This document shows, piece after piece, positions 33,598 to 44,059 of a stretch of 64,000 bases of DNA (positions within the stretch are counted from its first letter, which is position 1; each line of letters opens with the position of its first letter). Origin of the DNA: Taudactylus pleione. Lineage: Eukaryota; Chordata; Amphibia; Anura; Myobatrachidae. Below the pieces are notes generated by a model. That model was given only the letters and a program-made list of their open reading frames with translations, was not told the DNA's origin and searched no databases. The DNA is taken from NCBI GenBank assembly GCA_031769625.1, contig JAUIMM010000550.1, positions 248,001-312,000 on the forward strand, given 5' to 3'. The position numbers and the translations under genes are program-made.

Positions 33598-34620
33598 GTA
33601 GTCTGATAACCATTGACACCATTAATCATGTGGAGGAGAAGAAACTTATCTTCAACCTCTGTGATCGAGAATTAACTAAGGAAGAAGAAAAAGTGCTCAA
33701 TAAAGGATTGAAATATGCACCAACGACACATATGAATCATTTTGAAAAATTCGTCGATGTTCATAAGTTTGTAAGGAAAGTTACGTTAAAGAAATTCTTC
33801 GCGATGAAAGAAAAAGTGAGTCAAAATGAAAATAAAGATGACAACAATCGGGTTAACCTGGAGGAAATAAACTCGAAGACGAGAAAGAAATCAACTTTCT
33901 ATCCGGCCCATATTAAGGGAAATTTCATAGACACTTTTTCTAAAGTCTTAAAAGAAGAATTAGAGAAACTTAAAAAACCCAAGATAAGGTTTAACCTCAC
34001 TAGAAAAGAAAGAGAAATTGTGAACCAATTAGGATCAGACGAAAATATAATCATCAAGCCCTGCGATAAAGGAAGGGGCATAGCGATTATAAATCGGGAA
34101 GATTATCTAAAGGAAATATACAGACAGCTATCAGATGCCAAAACATATACAAAATTGAAAGTCAATCCCACTAAACGAATTAAAGAAAGATTGGACCTTC
34201 TGATTAATGACCATATAAGTAAGGGAAGTATCACTAAATCCGAAGGGGATTATATTAAAGTGGAGAATCTGATTATTCCCACGATATATATATTGCCAAA
34301 GGTCCACAAAGGTATGGTGAATCCCCCAGGGAGGCCGATTATTGCCAGTACGGAGAGTCTCACTTCTAATTTGTCATCTTTCATAGATGGAATTTTGCAA
34401 CCATTAGAGGTGAAAAAACCCTCTTATTTGAGAGACACAGGAGACGCCCTTAAAAAAATTAAAGAGTTCAATTGGACCGAAAATACAAGATTGGCATCAG
34501 CGGATGTAACATCCCTATATACGTGCATACTCCATGAAAAAGGGCTAGAAGCGTCCCGAAAAGCCAGTTTACTCGCGTTAAGAGAAACTGTAGTAAAGAT
34601 GAGGTGTGTCAAGAGCAAAT
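33598..34620 (+). pseudogene. Penelope-like reverse transcriptase, palm core deleted
   Basis: The frame is open from about 33,598. No ATG start is certain, because the clear similarity begins after a GTG at 33,630. Recognisable blocks are LTKEEEKVLNKGLKYAPT, NIIIKPCDKGRGIAIINRED, IYILPKVHKGMVNPPGRPII and motif A, RLASADVTSLYTCILHEKGL. Immediately after GLEAS the sequence jumps to KSQFTRVKRNCSKDE in another frame, which belongs well downstream. The segment with the second catalytic motif (the YxDD box) and the following palm strands is gone. It cannot reverse-transcribe. Confidence 0.9.
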
Positions 34621-35422
34621 TAATTGTATGAAGAAAGACTTTGTAGAAAAAGGTTACAAGCAAGAGGATTTAGAGATTACTATAAAAGAAACTTAGAAAA
34701 AGGAAAGAATTCATCTTATTGAACCAAGAAAAAAGGTCACGGACCGAAATAAAGATAAGACTGTGGACAAAAAGAAATGGGCTCTTATCACCAATTATGA
34801 TGCCCAACACAAACAGATGGAAGGACTGATACATAAATATTGGCATTTATTACAAAGGGACCCAATATTGAAGGACATAATTCCAGAAAGACCACTCTTC
34901 ATATATAGGAAATCCAAAAATCTAAAAACACATCTTGTAAAAAGTACTTTGCCCGCTACAACAAGACAATTAATCCATACGAGGGGTTTCCATAGATGTG
35001 GAGTTTGTATTGGTTGTAGGAACATCCAAGACAATCAATCAAGATATAATGAAATATAAGTCAATGGAACCAAAATGAAAATGAGAAATTTAATTACATG
35101 TCATACTGCCAATGTAGTGTATTTAGTGGAATGTTCCTGTGGACTATTCTATGTTGGATGGACCACCAGACCACTTAAAGCCAGGATATCTGAACACTTA
35201 AGAAATATAAAGAAAGGTCTTTTAACACATCATTTATCCAATCACTTCAAAACAGAACATAACAGCTCAGTTGCACACATTCGAAGATTCGTAGGTGTAC
35301 AGCACATTAAACCCTCTATGAGAGACAAAAATCCAGAAAGGAAACTTGCCAAATCAGAGATGAAAATCATCTTTAATTTCAAAACTCTAAATCCAAGAGG
35401 CTTAAACCAAGACTTGAGCTGA
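34560..35422 (+). pseudogene. Penelope-like linker and GIY-YIG endonuclease
   Basis: In the frame of 34,763-35,059 and 35,075-35,422, after the deletion junction, comes MKKDFVEKGYKQEDLEITIK. Then follow HKYWHLLQRDPILKDIIPER, the cysteine knuckle FHRCGVCIGC and the nuclease, VVYLVECSCGLFYVGWTTRP and LKARISEHLRNI. A TAG in the linker (near 34,693) and a TAA just before the nuclease (near 35,057) interrupt it. The nuclease itself is complete in length, unlike the copy at 0.6 kb. Confidence 0.9.
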
Positions 35423-35905
35423 AATGGTTTTTATAATCAAGATCTAACTTTCGGACTTTATTTCCCCTTGATAGCTGAAAACCACATCCCAGTGGTATTT
35501 AAGGGGACATTCCTTGATATAACATTCTAATATGTCTTGACAAACCAGTTTTATCATGATTTGTTTTTATTTTTCACCCATTGTAAAACACTTATTCTAA
35601 TATACGTGTATTGTAAAGAATGAATTGGTTTGCATTTAGCTACCACAATGTGCCAGGATGGCATAATAGAAGCATATGCAGGTTTAATGTACACTTGACT
35701 ATGTAACACCTAGATTAGGCACTGTTTAATTAATCCGAGTTCCAGCCCATAAAGTGAACATCGCAGTCTTGGAATTTGCAACCACTGATTGCTATAGGGA
35801 GTTCAGAATATAAGACTTAATTAATATGTCAGAGCTAATTGTAGTTCCAATTTGAAGAGGTATTACTTATCATTTGCGCTTTTGTAGTTCTTTATATGAT
35901 AATTC

Positions 35906-36180
35906 ACTACATTTCCCAACTCCCCCTGCGGGTGGTCAGATGTATGTAGTTCTAAGAGATAGAAAAAACTACATCTCCCTAGCATCCCTGCGGCTGCTCG
36001 AATACTTCCGGTTTCCGTTTTATAACGGAGGCTATCAGAAGGAATTAGGCCAGCGTTCCTAGTTATGTCCTTGGGCAGGGCATTCAATTGCGAATACTGG
36101 CTAAAGGGCGAGAGAATGAGTGTATAATAAGCTCTCATTCTTTCAGATGATATACCTCGCGGACCGGAACCGGAAGTGAC
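35906..36180 (+). promoter_or_regulatory. promoter-like cluster in the Penelope-like 3' terminal repeat
   Basis: Two sites resemble the ZNF143 element: ACTACATTTCCCAACTCCCC (35,906 on) and ACTACATCTCCCTAGCATCC (35,968 on). Two ETS-type sites follow: ACTTCCGGT (36,004-36,012) and ACCGGAAGTGAC (36,169-36,180). The region lies just upstream of a hammerhead-like fold. Known terminal repeats of this class carry both promoter and ribozyme. It rests on motif matching only. Confidence 0.4.
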
Positions 36181-36232
36181 TCGGGTATGAACAATCATGG
36201 ACTAGTATAAAAGGAGAAGAAATGCCACTATA

Positions 36233-36283
36233 CCTCCATACCTTGATAAAGAGAATCATCTTGAAACGCATTGGTTGTGGAGG
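36233..36283 (+). ncRNA. degenerate hammerhead-ribozyme-like fold
   Basis: CCTCCATACC (36,233-36,242) can pair with GGTTGTGGAGG (36,273-36,283) to form stem I with an internal mismatch. TTGATAA (36,243-36,249) takes the place of the CTGATGA core, with two changes. AAGA..TCTT can form stem II. GAAACGCATT supplies the GAAA core and a minimal stem III. Type I hammerheads with tiny stem III are known in Penelope-like elements. The core changes make activity unlikely. Confidence 0.5.
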
Positions 36284-36876
36284 CTGGAGAAAAGGAAAAA
36301 GAAGACTCTGCACTGCGGGAATTTTTTCCTTGAGGTATGTGCTCTGTGTTTGTTCACTAGAGCTGCTTTAAATCCCTTTTTGTGCGTTTCACAACACATA
36401 CCTCACTGTATCCCAGTGCAGATCTACATTCTTCATTATCCCCTTTTTTATATTTTTTTGTATCAAAGACCATTTTATATGTTTTAAAAATACCTTTTAT
36501 CGTTTTTGAATAAATGACATTTATGGATCTAACTACGTAACCTGTGGGAATCTATATGAATGAAAGAAACCCAGATACATGCATCATTTCCGTGCCATAC
36601 GTGAGTACGGTACACAAAACATATTATCTGTCAAACCCAGTTGAATCTCCCATTATAGGGGTGGTATTATTTCAGCTATTATGTTGAGGAAAAGAAACTG
36701 TTACAAGTTTATAACAGCATATACCATACGTAAGTCAGGTGTGTTACCTGATGAAAATATTTTTTGGAGAAATATATGTAAAGATTCATCTCACAAGATT
36801 CTATTACCAATCAGTGGGGTGTGGACATTGTGATTAATCACACAATGTTTGCTTGGTCCCATAAGATTATAAGAGA

Positions 36877-37169
36877 TTGATTGTATGAACAATTAATATC
36901 ATAGGACTGTGTATGGTCAGTACTAGCAAGTTGGATTAGGTTATTCTGCAACTGTGTATATTTCAGAGATTTGTGAAGGGTAATACACAATGGATTATAT
37001 GTTTTCTTACATATCTATATGAACGACTTGAATTGATGTGAAAGAGTGACAATATCAACCAAATGAGCAACATATGAGATAGTTTAAGATAAGTATTTCT
37101 CTTGGTTTTAAACTGTCACCTGTGATTTAAGAGATATCGCCTCACCTTTGCACACATCTTTATATTGTA
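36877..37169. repeat. right inverted terminal repeat of the Penelope-like element
   Basis: This is the reverse complement of 31,762-32,053, nearly base for base. It ends TTTATATTGTATTCCG at the target duplication. Confidence 0.9.
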
Positions 37170-37183
37170 TTCCGTATAGTGTT

Positions 37184-37850
37184 ATCCACAGCCGGTACAT
37201 CAAAGAAAGGCAAACTCTGAAATTCAGGGATTCGAATGTGAAGGCCGTACACAATAAAAAATGGAGTTTGATTCATGGAGGAATGATAAGAAGCGTTGTG
37301 CGCAAACTCAGCCCAGGGAAGAAATTCAGACTAATTATCTTGAGAGGAGGACATGAACATTCTTAAAAGGTCTCAAGATCCTGATTTACTCTTTCAGTAG
37401 ATTCATTACTTTGCGGATGATAGGCCGTAGAGAAATTCAACTTCACTTGTAAAACAGAACAGAGAGCTCTCCAAAACTTTGCTACAAACTGAACACCACG
37501 ATCTGAGACAATCTCGGCATGAAGTCCATGGAGACGAAATATGTGATGAACAAAAAGATGAGCCAGATCTGATGCAGAAGGTAATTTCTTCAGAGGAACA
37601 CAGTGGACCATTTTTGAAAACCAGTCTATGACAACCCAGATGGTGGAATAGCCATTAGAATTTGGCAAATCTGTCACAAAATCCATGGAGAGATGTGTCT
37701 ATGGGCAGGATGGTATGGGTAGAGGTAATAGTTCACCAGCTGTAGATTGACAAGGAGACTTGTGCTGAGCACATGATGTACAGGAAGAAATTAACTCCAT
37801 TATGTAACTGTTCATTGATGGCCACCAGTAAGACCTTTTTAGGAACTCAA
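37184..37850 (-). pseudogene. gypsy integrase catalytic core
   Basis: At 37,363-37,686 (minus) the core reads MDFVTDLPNSNGYSTIWVVI, DWFSKMVH with the first catalytic Asp, IVSDRGVQF with the second, and STAYHPQSNESTERVNQ with the region of the Glu. The sequence continues at 37,184-37,360 toward FDVPAVDNTI, where the Penelope-like element inserted. The zinc-binding N-terminus (37,690-37,850) is decayed. Confidence 0.88.
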
Positions 37851-39394
37851 CAGTTTTCCGAATGCCAGAGTGTCCTGCAAAACCATAAAGAATGAGCCCA
37901 TATAACTAGCTGCTTCGTTAACTCCGGGGCCACAAAGGTTTTCCCGACAGGAGGTTGTAGTTGAATTGTAGCAAATACTTTTGACTCTAGCACCGGGGTA
38001 CTACGTAAAATCTCGGAACTGTTATTACAGGATAGGGGACTTGACAAGGCAGCAGCCTTTGGGCTGAGAGCTCCTGAGCAGAGAGACAAATTAATTTAAA
38101 GCGAGCAAAAAATATTGCCCAGCTGGCCAGACGAGGACTCATGCACTGGATATTTTTTAAGAAAAGAAGATTTCTATGATCAGTGAAGATGGTAAAAGGG
38201 AATTTAGCCCCTTCCAAAAGGTATTGCCATTCTTTTAATGCAAACTTAACGGCTAACAGTTCTTGTTCACCTATGGCGTAGTTCCTCTTGGCTGGAGAGA
38301 ACTTCTTAGAAAAGAACCCGCATGGATGGATTCGATTATCCTCAAATCATTGAGAGAGGACAGCTCCCACTGCCTCTGAAGATGCATCCACTTCTAATAT
38401 GAAGAGTCTATCCAAGTCAGGTTGTTTTAAGACTGGAGCTGTTATGAACACCTGCTTCAGAAGTTGGAAGGCAGTTTCTGCCTCAGGAGGCCACAGAGCT
38501 GGGTTGGCATTTTTGTGAGTCAATGCTGTAATGGGAGCCATTAAAGATGAATATCCCTTGATGAAATGTCTATAATAATTGGCGAATCTGAGCAGTCTCT
38601 GAACAGCCTTCATTGTCTGAGGTCGAGACCAGTCCAGAATCGCTTGAACTTTTTTAGGATCCATTTCCAGGCTGGAACCAGAGAATGGTACACTTGAAAC
38701 ACTGAAGACACATTTTTCCAAATTACAGTAGAGATGGTTCTCTCTCAGACAAGACAGGACTTATTTTACATGCTTGTGGTGGTCCTCTAGGGATGAAGAA
38801 AAAATCAGAATGTCATCTAGATAGACAACAATGGAGATGTATAACAGATCTCTGAAGATCTCATTGTCAAAACCTTGAAAAACCACAGGTGCATTGCTCA
38901 ACCAAAAGGGCATGACAAGATATTCAAAATGTTCATCCCTTGTATTGAATGCGGTCTTCCACTCATCTCCGGGGCAGATACGAATAATATTATAAGCCCC
39001 CCATAGGTCTAACTTGGAGAATATGATAGATCCCTTGACTTTATCAAATAATTCTGTAATCAAAGGGAGTGGATATCTGTTCTTAACTGTAATATCATTA
39101 AGGCCTTTGTAGTCTATACACGGTCTTAGCCCACCATCCTTCTTAGCAACAAAAAATAAATCTGCTCCAGCAGGAGAAGTGGAAGGTCGAATTAAACCTT
39201 TTCCAGATACTCCAACATGGCTTTGGTCTCTGGCAGGGAAAACAATAAGTATAACCACGGGGAGGTAGATCAACTGGACAATGCCATTTTCTGTGAGGCG
39301 GTAAGACATTAACTTGTTTTTCAGAAAAGACATCAGCAAAGGATTGATATTCTTTGGGTATTGCTGGAGATACTAACAATGCTGTTTTTCTCAC
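37851..39394 (-). pseudogene. gypsy reverse transcriptase and RNase H
   Basis: The RT at 38,761-39,339 (minus) shows [35 protein letters not shown] and the catalytic YLDDILIF. Its N-terminus (39,143-39,394) is in another frame. The RT connection and RNase H at 38,347-38,721 show VDASSEAVGAVLSQ. 37,987-38,217 (FTIFTDHRNLLFL) is the next RNase H part. At least one frameshift and several stops make it inactive. Confidence 0.88.
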
Positions 39395-39511
39395 AGGTCA
39401 TACTTTGGGAAGACAAGATTCCTGACAACTTGTACTCCATGAGAGGACCTGCATTATGCACCAGTCAATCCTGGGGTTGTGCTGTCGTAACCATGGAAAT
39501 CTTAGAATAAC

Positions 39512-39763
39512 TTAATGGGAAGCCTTGGGTATAACTAGGAACCTAAGATGCTCAGAATGGAGTGCTCCAATATGAACCAAGACTGGCTGGGTTTCCTTAG
39601 AGATGGTTCCATTTAAGAGAGGTCGCCCATCTACAGGGGTCAGGGAGATAGAGTGTTGAAGAGATGTACAAGGAATTTGTAACTTGTCCACAAAACTAGA
39701 GGTCACAAAGTTTCCTGCTGCTTCATAATCTAACAGAGCAGTGAAGAAAACAGGTTTAGGCAT
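39512..39763 (-). pseudogene. gypsy protease with altered active site
   Basis: The frame begins VFFTALLDYEAAGNFVTSSF. Gypsy proteases of this kind read D-S/T-G-A at the active site; here D-Y-E-A is read, so Ser/Thr and Gly are both lost. The following part (VDGRPLLNGTIS) is typical. Confidence 0.75.
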
Positions 39764-39868
39764 AAAGTATAAAGCTACGGTTAAGACTGAATCTTTAAAG
39801 TTTGTGGATGGACTTATTACTCCTAACTTGATGTCCCCGGGACCAGTTAGGAATGGGCATTTCCCGAC

Positions 39869-40749
39869 TTACGGGAACAGGCAGAGGTTTTTTACTATTC
39901 TTCTCTGTCGTTCCTCTTTGGAGAGATGGGTATGATTCACCTGCATGGGCTCTTCATCTGTAGGAGAAGGAGGTAGGCAGGTAGGAGAGGATAGTGGAAG
40001 TGGCTTGTAACGGTCACTTCTATGCTTCTCAGCCTGATGTTCTCTTAAACGTAGGTCTATTTTATTGCAGAGAGAAATCATATCATTAAGATTAGTAGGA
40101 AAATCGCAGGTGACTAGATCATCTTTTAATCGGTCAGAAAGTCTGTGTCAAAAAGCTGAGGTAAGGGCTTCCTCATTCCACTTGAGCTCTGATGCCAAAA
40201 TCTGAAACTGTATAACATACTGGCTGACACGACAGGTTCTCTGTTTTAGTGTCATAATACAGGATGAGGCTGAAATGGTTCTTCCTGTCTCATCAAAAAT
40301 CCTCCTGAGTGATGTTAGGAATTCAGTATAATTGTCCAGAAGGGGGTCTGAATGCTCCCAGAGAGGAGAAGCCCAATCCAAAGCTGAGCCAGACAATAAG
40401 GATACAAATAGGCCACTTTATGACAGAAGGAAAGTTATCTGGCTGCAAAGTAAAATGCAAATCACACTGATTAAGAAATCCGCGGCAAAGCTTGGGACTG
40501 CCGTCAAATTTGCTTGGCATAGGTAGGTGCAGCTGGGGGATGTCCTGTAACCTGTATTATCAGAGGAGCAGGTGTAACCACTGTTACATTTGAGGTAGTC
40601 AAAGTAGTTTGCATGACATCCTGAAGTTTTACCATTTCTTGAAAAAAGTGGGCCATTTGGTGCTGCATACTTTCCAGGTTTTCCAAATGGCTTGCTGTGT
40701 TCTGAATTAAATCCGCTCCGGACTAATGTCCAGTGGCCGAATCCATTGG
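39869..40749 (-). pseudogene. gypsy gag
   Basis: A start at 40,747 reads MDSATGH and then a TAG. After it come ENLESMQHQMAHFFQEMVK, the capsid start MPSKFDGSPKLCRGFLNQCD, ALDWASPLWEHSDPLLDNYT and LRRIFDETGR. The last part, near 39,869-40,081, is LRLREHQAEKHR. Several frameshifts separate these pieces. The start lies only a few bases inside the 5' LTR, so the leader is unusually short or deleted. Confidence 0.8.
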
Positions 40750-40761
40750 GCCAGTGCAAAC

Positions 40762-41654
40762 TGTTAGAATCTGAGTTTGTTGTGGACCCGGGGTGGAAAT
40801 AGGAGCAGACACCTGAACAGACAAACTGAAAAGTGGGTTTTTTAATGGGTGAAATTGAATACATGTACAAGGATAAGATAAAGTCCTGAATATAGATGGG
40901 GAGATGATGACTAGAAACTGAAGTGAAGTAAGTGTGGGTAATGTCCAGGTAGTGACGGAAATAATAAAAAGTCTTTGTAATCCAAATAGTTATTGTGAGG
41001 CTGCAGATGGGATATCAGGTTACAAATTGATTCTGGTGTTATGAAATCCAGAGAGGTTTATGGAGTAGTTGAATAACTGATGAGTAGCACTGAGACGGCT
41101 CAGTGTAGAAACAGGATAGCTGTAGAGAGCTAGGAAACTGGAGGCAGTGTACGGACAGGGTTAACTGCACACTCAGGTCTTTAGGCAGGAAAAGGGTTAA
41201 AGGAAGGTGCAGGGTGGTTCTAACAGGAGACTGGGAGCAGGCGGCGCAATACAGGCTGCTTGGAAGCTGGGATCCAGCAAGAGCACAGTCGAGCAGGGAA
41301 CAGACAGGTCTCAGAAGCACAGGAACTCTCTCTCACAGTTTACGCTGTGAAACACATTGCACTGGCAACTATGGGAAGATCTGAACTCTCTTAAGTACCC
41401 AGTGCAGGATCGTGATTGGTCAGAGAGAGCATGTAACATGCCAGGATTGGAGCAACTAAGTCACATGACCAGAAGCAAGATGGCAGCGCCCATACCAGAA
41501 CAGAATGGAAACACCACCCAGCCAGAATGACACAATGCCTGCGGAACACCTTGCACAGCCAACGCCTGCCGCCAGCCACCAGCTCCTCTGCCGGAAGGAA
41601 CACCTCACAGGTAATACCGATCGTCCCCTATGCCGGGAAACCCTGGTCGTGACA
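40762..41654 (-). repeat. 5' LTR of the second gypsy element (893 bp)
   Basis: On the minus strand it runs from TGTCACGACCAGGG to GATTCTAACA. It is collinear with 30,198-31,107, with small indels near 41,335-41,365 and 41,515. A clear tRNA primer-binding site was not recognised. Confidence 0.9.
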
Positions 41655-41937
41655 GGCATGGTATAATAGAACTATAACCCCTTTTAAATTAAGTAAGTTT
41701 TTCTTACAGTTTTTGAGATAGGGTCATTAGAATTCAAAGTTCTTTATTAAGTATTTACTCCTACAGTAGGTGTGCCATAACACAGCACAGCAGATCGGGA
41801 ATTAGCTTTGATCAGTCTAATGCAAGAGAATATTATTCATTGAAGAGCCAATGTTTAGGTTTGGGGTGCAGCAGTTTCTATGGGAATAACTGTTTTTCTA
41901 GTTTGGCAGTTTGATGTCCCTGTCCTCGGGAGACATA

Positions 41938-42135
41938 GGGGTAAATATAATAGGCTGCGGCTTTGAGATATAGGTGAGTCCTGTGTGAGACTGCCCCATG
42001 TTTTAAAGTAGCAGTCTTTATAATAGGCAAAATTAACATGGTTTTGCCTACTAAGGGACTGCTACTTTAAAACATCAAGAAGGTTTGCACGGGACACGTC
42101 GATGTCTCAAAGTCGTAGCCTGTTACATTTACCCC
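41938..42135. mobile_element. short MITE, GGGGTAAAT ends, TSD ATA
   Basis: The ends are GGGGTAAATATAATAGGCTG and inverted GGGGTAAATGTAACAGGCTA. ATA flanks it at 41,935-41,937 and 42,136-42,138. The interior forms a second inverted pair, TTTTAAAGTAGCAGTC and ACTGCTACTTTAAAA. It is 198 bp. Confidence 0.85.
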
Positions 42136-42138
42136 ATA

Positions 42139-42157
42139 TTCTTTTATCAGGGTAAAA

Positions 42158-42196
<39 letters not shown>

Positions 42197-43354
42197 ATTT
42201 TTAAATGTTCTCATTCTTTACATGTTAGCACAAGCACATTTACATTTTAAACCTATAGTACACTAATTAAATGTAAGCCTATATATGGAATCAGCTACCT
42301 CTCCAGAGGAAATGTGTATGATGTATTATGGATTAAGGATTTCATTTGCATTATGTGTTTAAAAATAACAGTTTATACTTAACAATATGCCACCATTTCG
42401 CCATTTTGACACAGCGTGTACTGGCAAGAAGCTAAGGAAACTTTTCATAAATATGGAAGAGTTCATGTATATTTTAAAATAAATAATTATGTTCTTCTTT
42501 TAAACAGCATCTTTGTGGGATTGTTTTGTTAGAACATTATTAGTCAAGACAATGATATTTTTGAAACTAGTCTCTTACCATTGTAAATATGTGGCCCAAT
42601 TCCAAGTTTAAAATAAGATTTTAGCACCAGATTTTGGCAAAAAAACCTAACACTTCAGCAAATTGGAAATTATACTGTTTCTCAAACTTCTGGAACTCTG
42701 TATTCACTTCTAAAACATATTTTTATTTGTGGGATTTAAAAAAAAAACTAAAAAAAGACAACATACCATTCTTATTCGAATTAAATGTTACTAATATAAT
42801 AAATAAATAATTTATAGGCTACATAGAACTTTAATACAGAAGGCAATTGCCCCCCCCCTAAGAGAACCTGCCAGGTAAGTAGTCTGGAAGGAGTCTCTTC
42901 ACAATCATTGCCAAAACTACCGATGTACTGAAATAAATACCTGGGGACTCCTGCCTGTAATCATTTCAAGCCTGTCAGCACCAGTCAGTGTGTGGGTCTG
43001 TGAGCTCAGTTTATGGTTCACAGATTTTGAAACTAAATTCAGCCAAATCGCAGCAATCGGCGCCTCCTGGGTTTCATGAAACCCAAGACAGTTGCAGAGT
43101 GAGAGCTTGAATGAGCAATATACCCACTGTAGAAAGCATTTTAACCTTCAATACAATATGCTCTTTTATGTATTATCACCTTATAAAATTTAAATTTGTG
43201 CTTTTATGGTCATGATGAGTTATTTCTTTGACACTATTAACATTTAAAATTTTCCATGTGCAATTTACACAAATTTTTTTTTTATTTGTTTGAAAATTAT
43301 TTTGTTTAACTATAAAACTAGATTTTCATGAATGCCCCTTATGGAGCAAAGCAA
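42139..43354. other. unique-looking AT-rich stretch, (TA)n microsatellite
   Basis: A (TA)n run lies at about 42,157-42,193. Otherwise there is no transposon similarity and no coding frame. The block 42,230-42,600 has octamer-like and homeodomain-type sites (ATTTGCAT near 42,351; ACTAATTAAATG near 42,262). It could be single-copy DNA. Confidence 0.35.
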
Positions 43355-43520
43355 CATAAAATTAGAGATGAGCGGGTCCGGTTCTCAGAGAACCAGACCC
43401 ACCTGAATTTCCAGATCCGAGGCGAGAACCGAGCTAGGCTCAAGGTTTCCCGCGTGACTCAGATCTCAAAATGAGGCAAAACATCATCCTCCCACTGTTG
43501 GATTCTCGTGGGTTTTGGAT

Positions 43521-43530
43521 TATATAAATT
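43521..43530 (+). promoter_or_regulatory. TATA box of the old hAT copy
   Basis: TATATAAATT lies 158 bp inside the left end, on the strand of the N-terminal transposase fragment. This matches the spacing in the other two copies. Confidence 0.5.
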
Positions 43531-43589
43531 TCCCAGCGATCTGTACCAGTTTCACTTTGGCTGTGGAGAGTGTAGTGATTGGATGTGCT

Positions 43590-43935
43590 TAGTCCATCCA
43601 AGAGCTGCTGTATCATTCCAGGGCAGGGGCTGCTGTGTCCATCCAGGGGTTGCTGTGTCCATCCAGGGCAGGGACTGCTGTATCCATCCAGGGGCTACTG
43701 TGTCCATCCAGGAGTTGCTGTGTCCATCCAGGGGCAATGGCTGCTGTGTCCATCCAGGGGCTGCTGTGTCCATCCAAGGGTTGATGTGTCCATCCAGGTG
43801 CTGCTGTGTCCATCAAGAGCTGGGGCTTCTATGTCAATCCAGAGTCTGCTGTGTCCATCCAGGTGTTTCTGTGTCCATCCAGGGGCAGTGGCTGCTGTGT
43901 GCATCCAGGGGCTGCTGTGTCCATCCAGGGGTGCC
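43590..43935. repeat. minisatellite, TGCTGTGTCCATCCAGGG units
   Basis: About 15 units of 20-26 bp, each containing CTGTGTCCATCCA. Open frames on both strands (for example 43,508-43,945) follow from the repeat and are not genes. Confidence 0.9.
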
Positions 43936-44059
43936 CAGTGGATAAAAAAATAAAAGCTAATAATATAATTAATAAAAATATTATATATATTTTTTTTGTG
44001 CTGTACCCCAGTGTACTATATTATTATTATTATTTTTACTGTGATGCTGTCGGTCAGAC

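Larger units (their letters stand above)
31654..37169 (+). mobile_element. Penelope-like retroelement (GIY-YIG type), 5.5 kb, nested in integrase
   Basis: It carries ORF1, a reverse transcriptase and a GIY-YIG endonuclease on the plus strand, bounded by inverted repeats. The flanks TTCCATATAGTGTT (31,640-31,653) and TTCCGTATAGTGTT (37,170-37,183) match at 13 of 14 bases. Joining them restores a continuous integrase reading. The terminal repeats have the complex, partly inverted arrangement known for this class. The copy is dead: the RT lacks its palm core. Confidence 0.92.
30198..41654 (-). mobile_element. Ty3/gypsy chromodomain retrotransposon with two LTRs, TSD GGCAT
   Basis: LTRs at both ends are in the same orientation, and GGCAT flanks the whole at 30,193-30,197 and 41,655-41,659. 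On the minus strand the order is gag, protease, RT, RNase H, integrase, chromodomain. Without the nested Penelope-like element (31,654-37,169) it would be about 5.9 kb, a normal length. Every reading frame is broken, and no envelope gene is seen. Confidence 0.92.

Noticed and set aside
30198..41654. Endogenous retrovirus
   Set aside because: A chromodomain follows integrase and no envelope-like frame is seen; it fits a Ty3/gypsy chromovirus-type retrotransposon.
43508..43945. Collagen-like or secreted repeat protein on the plus strand
   Set aside because: Translation of a 20-26-bp minisatellite, open in several frames on both strands.
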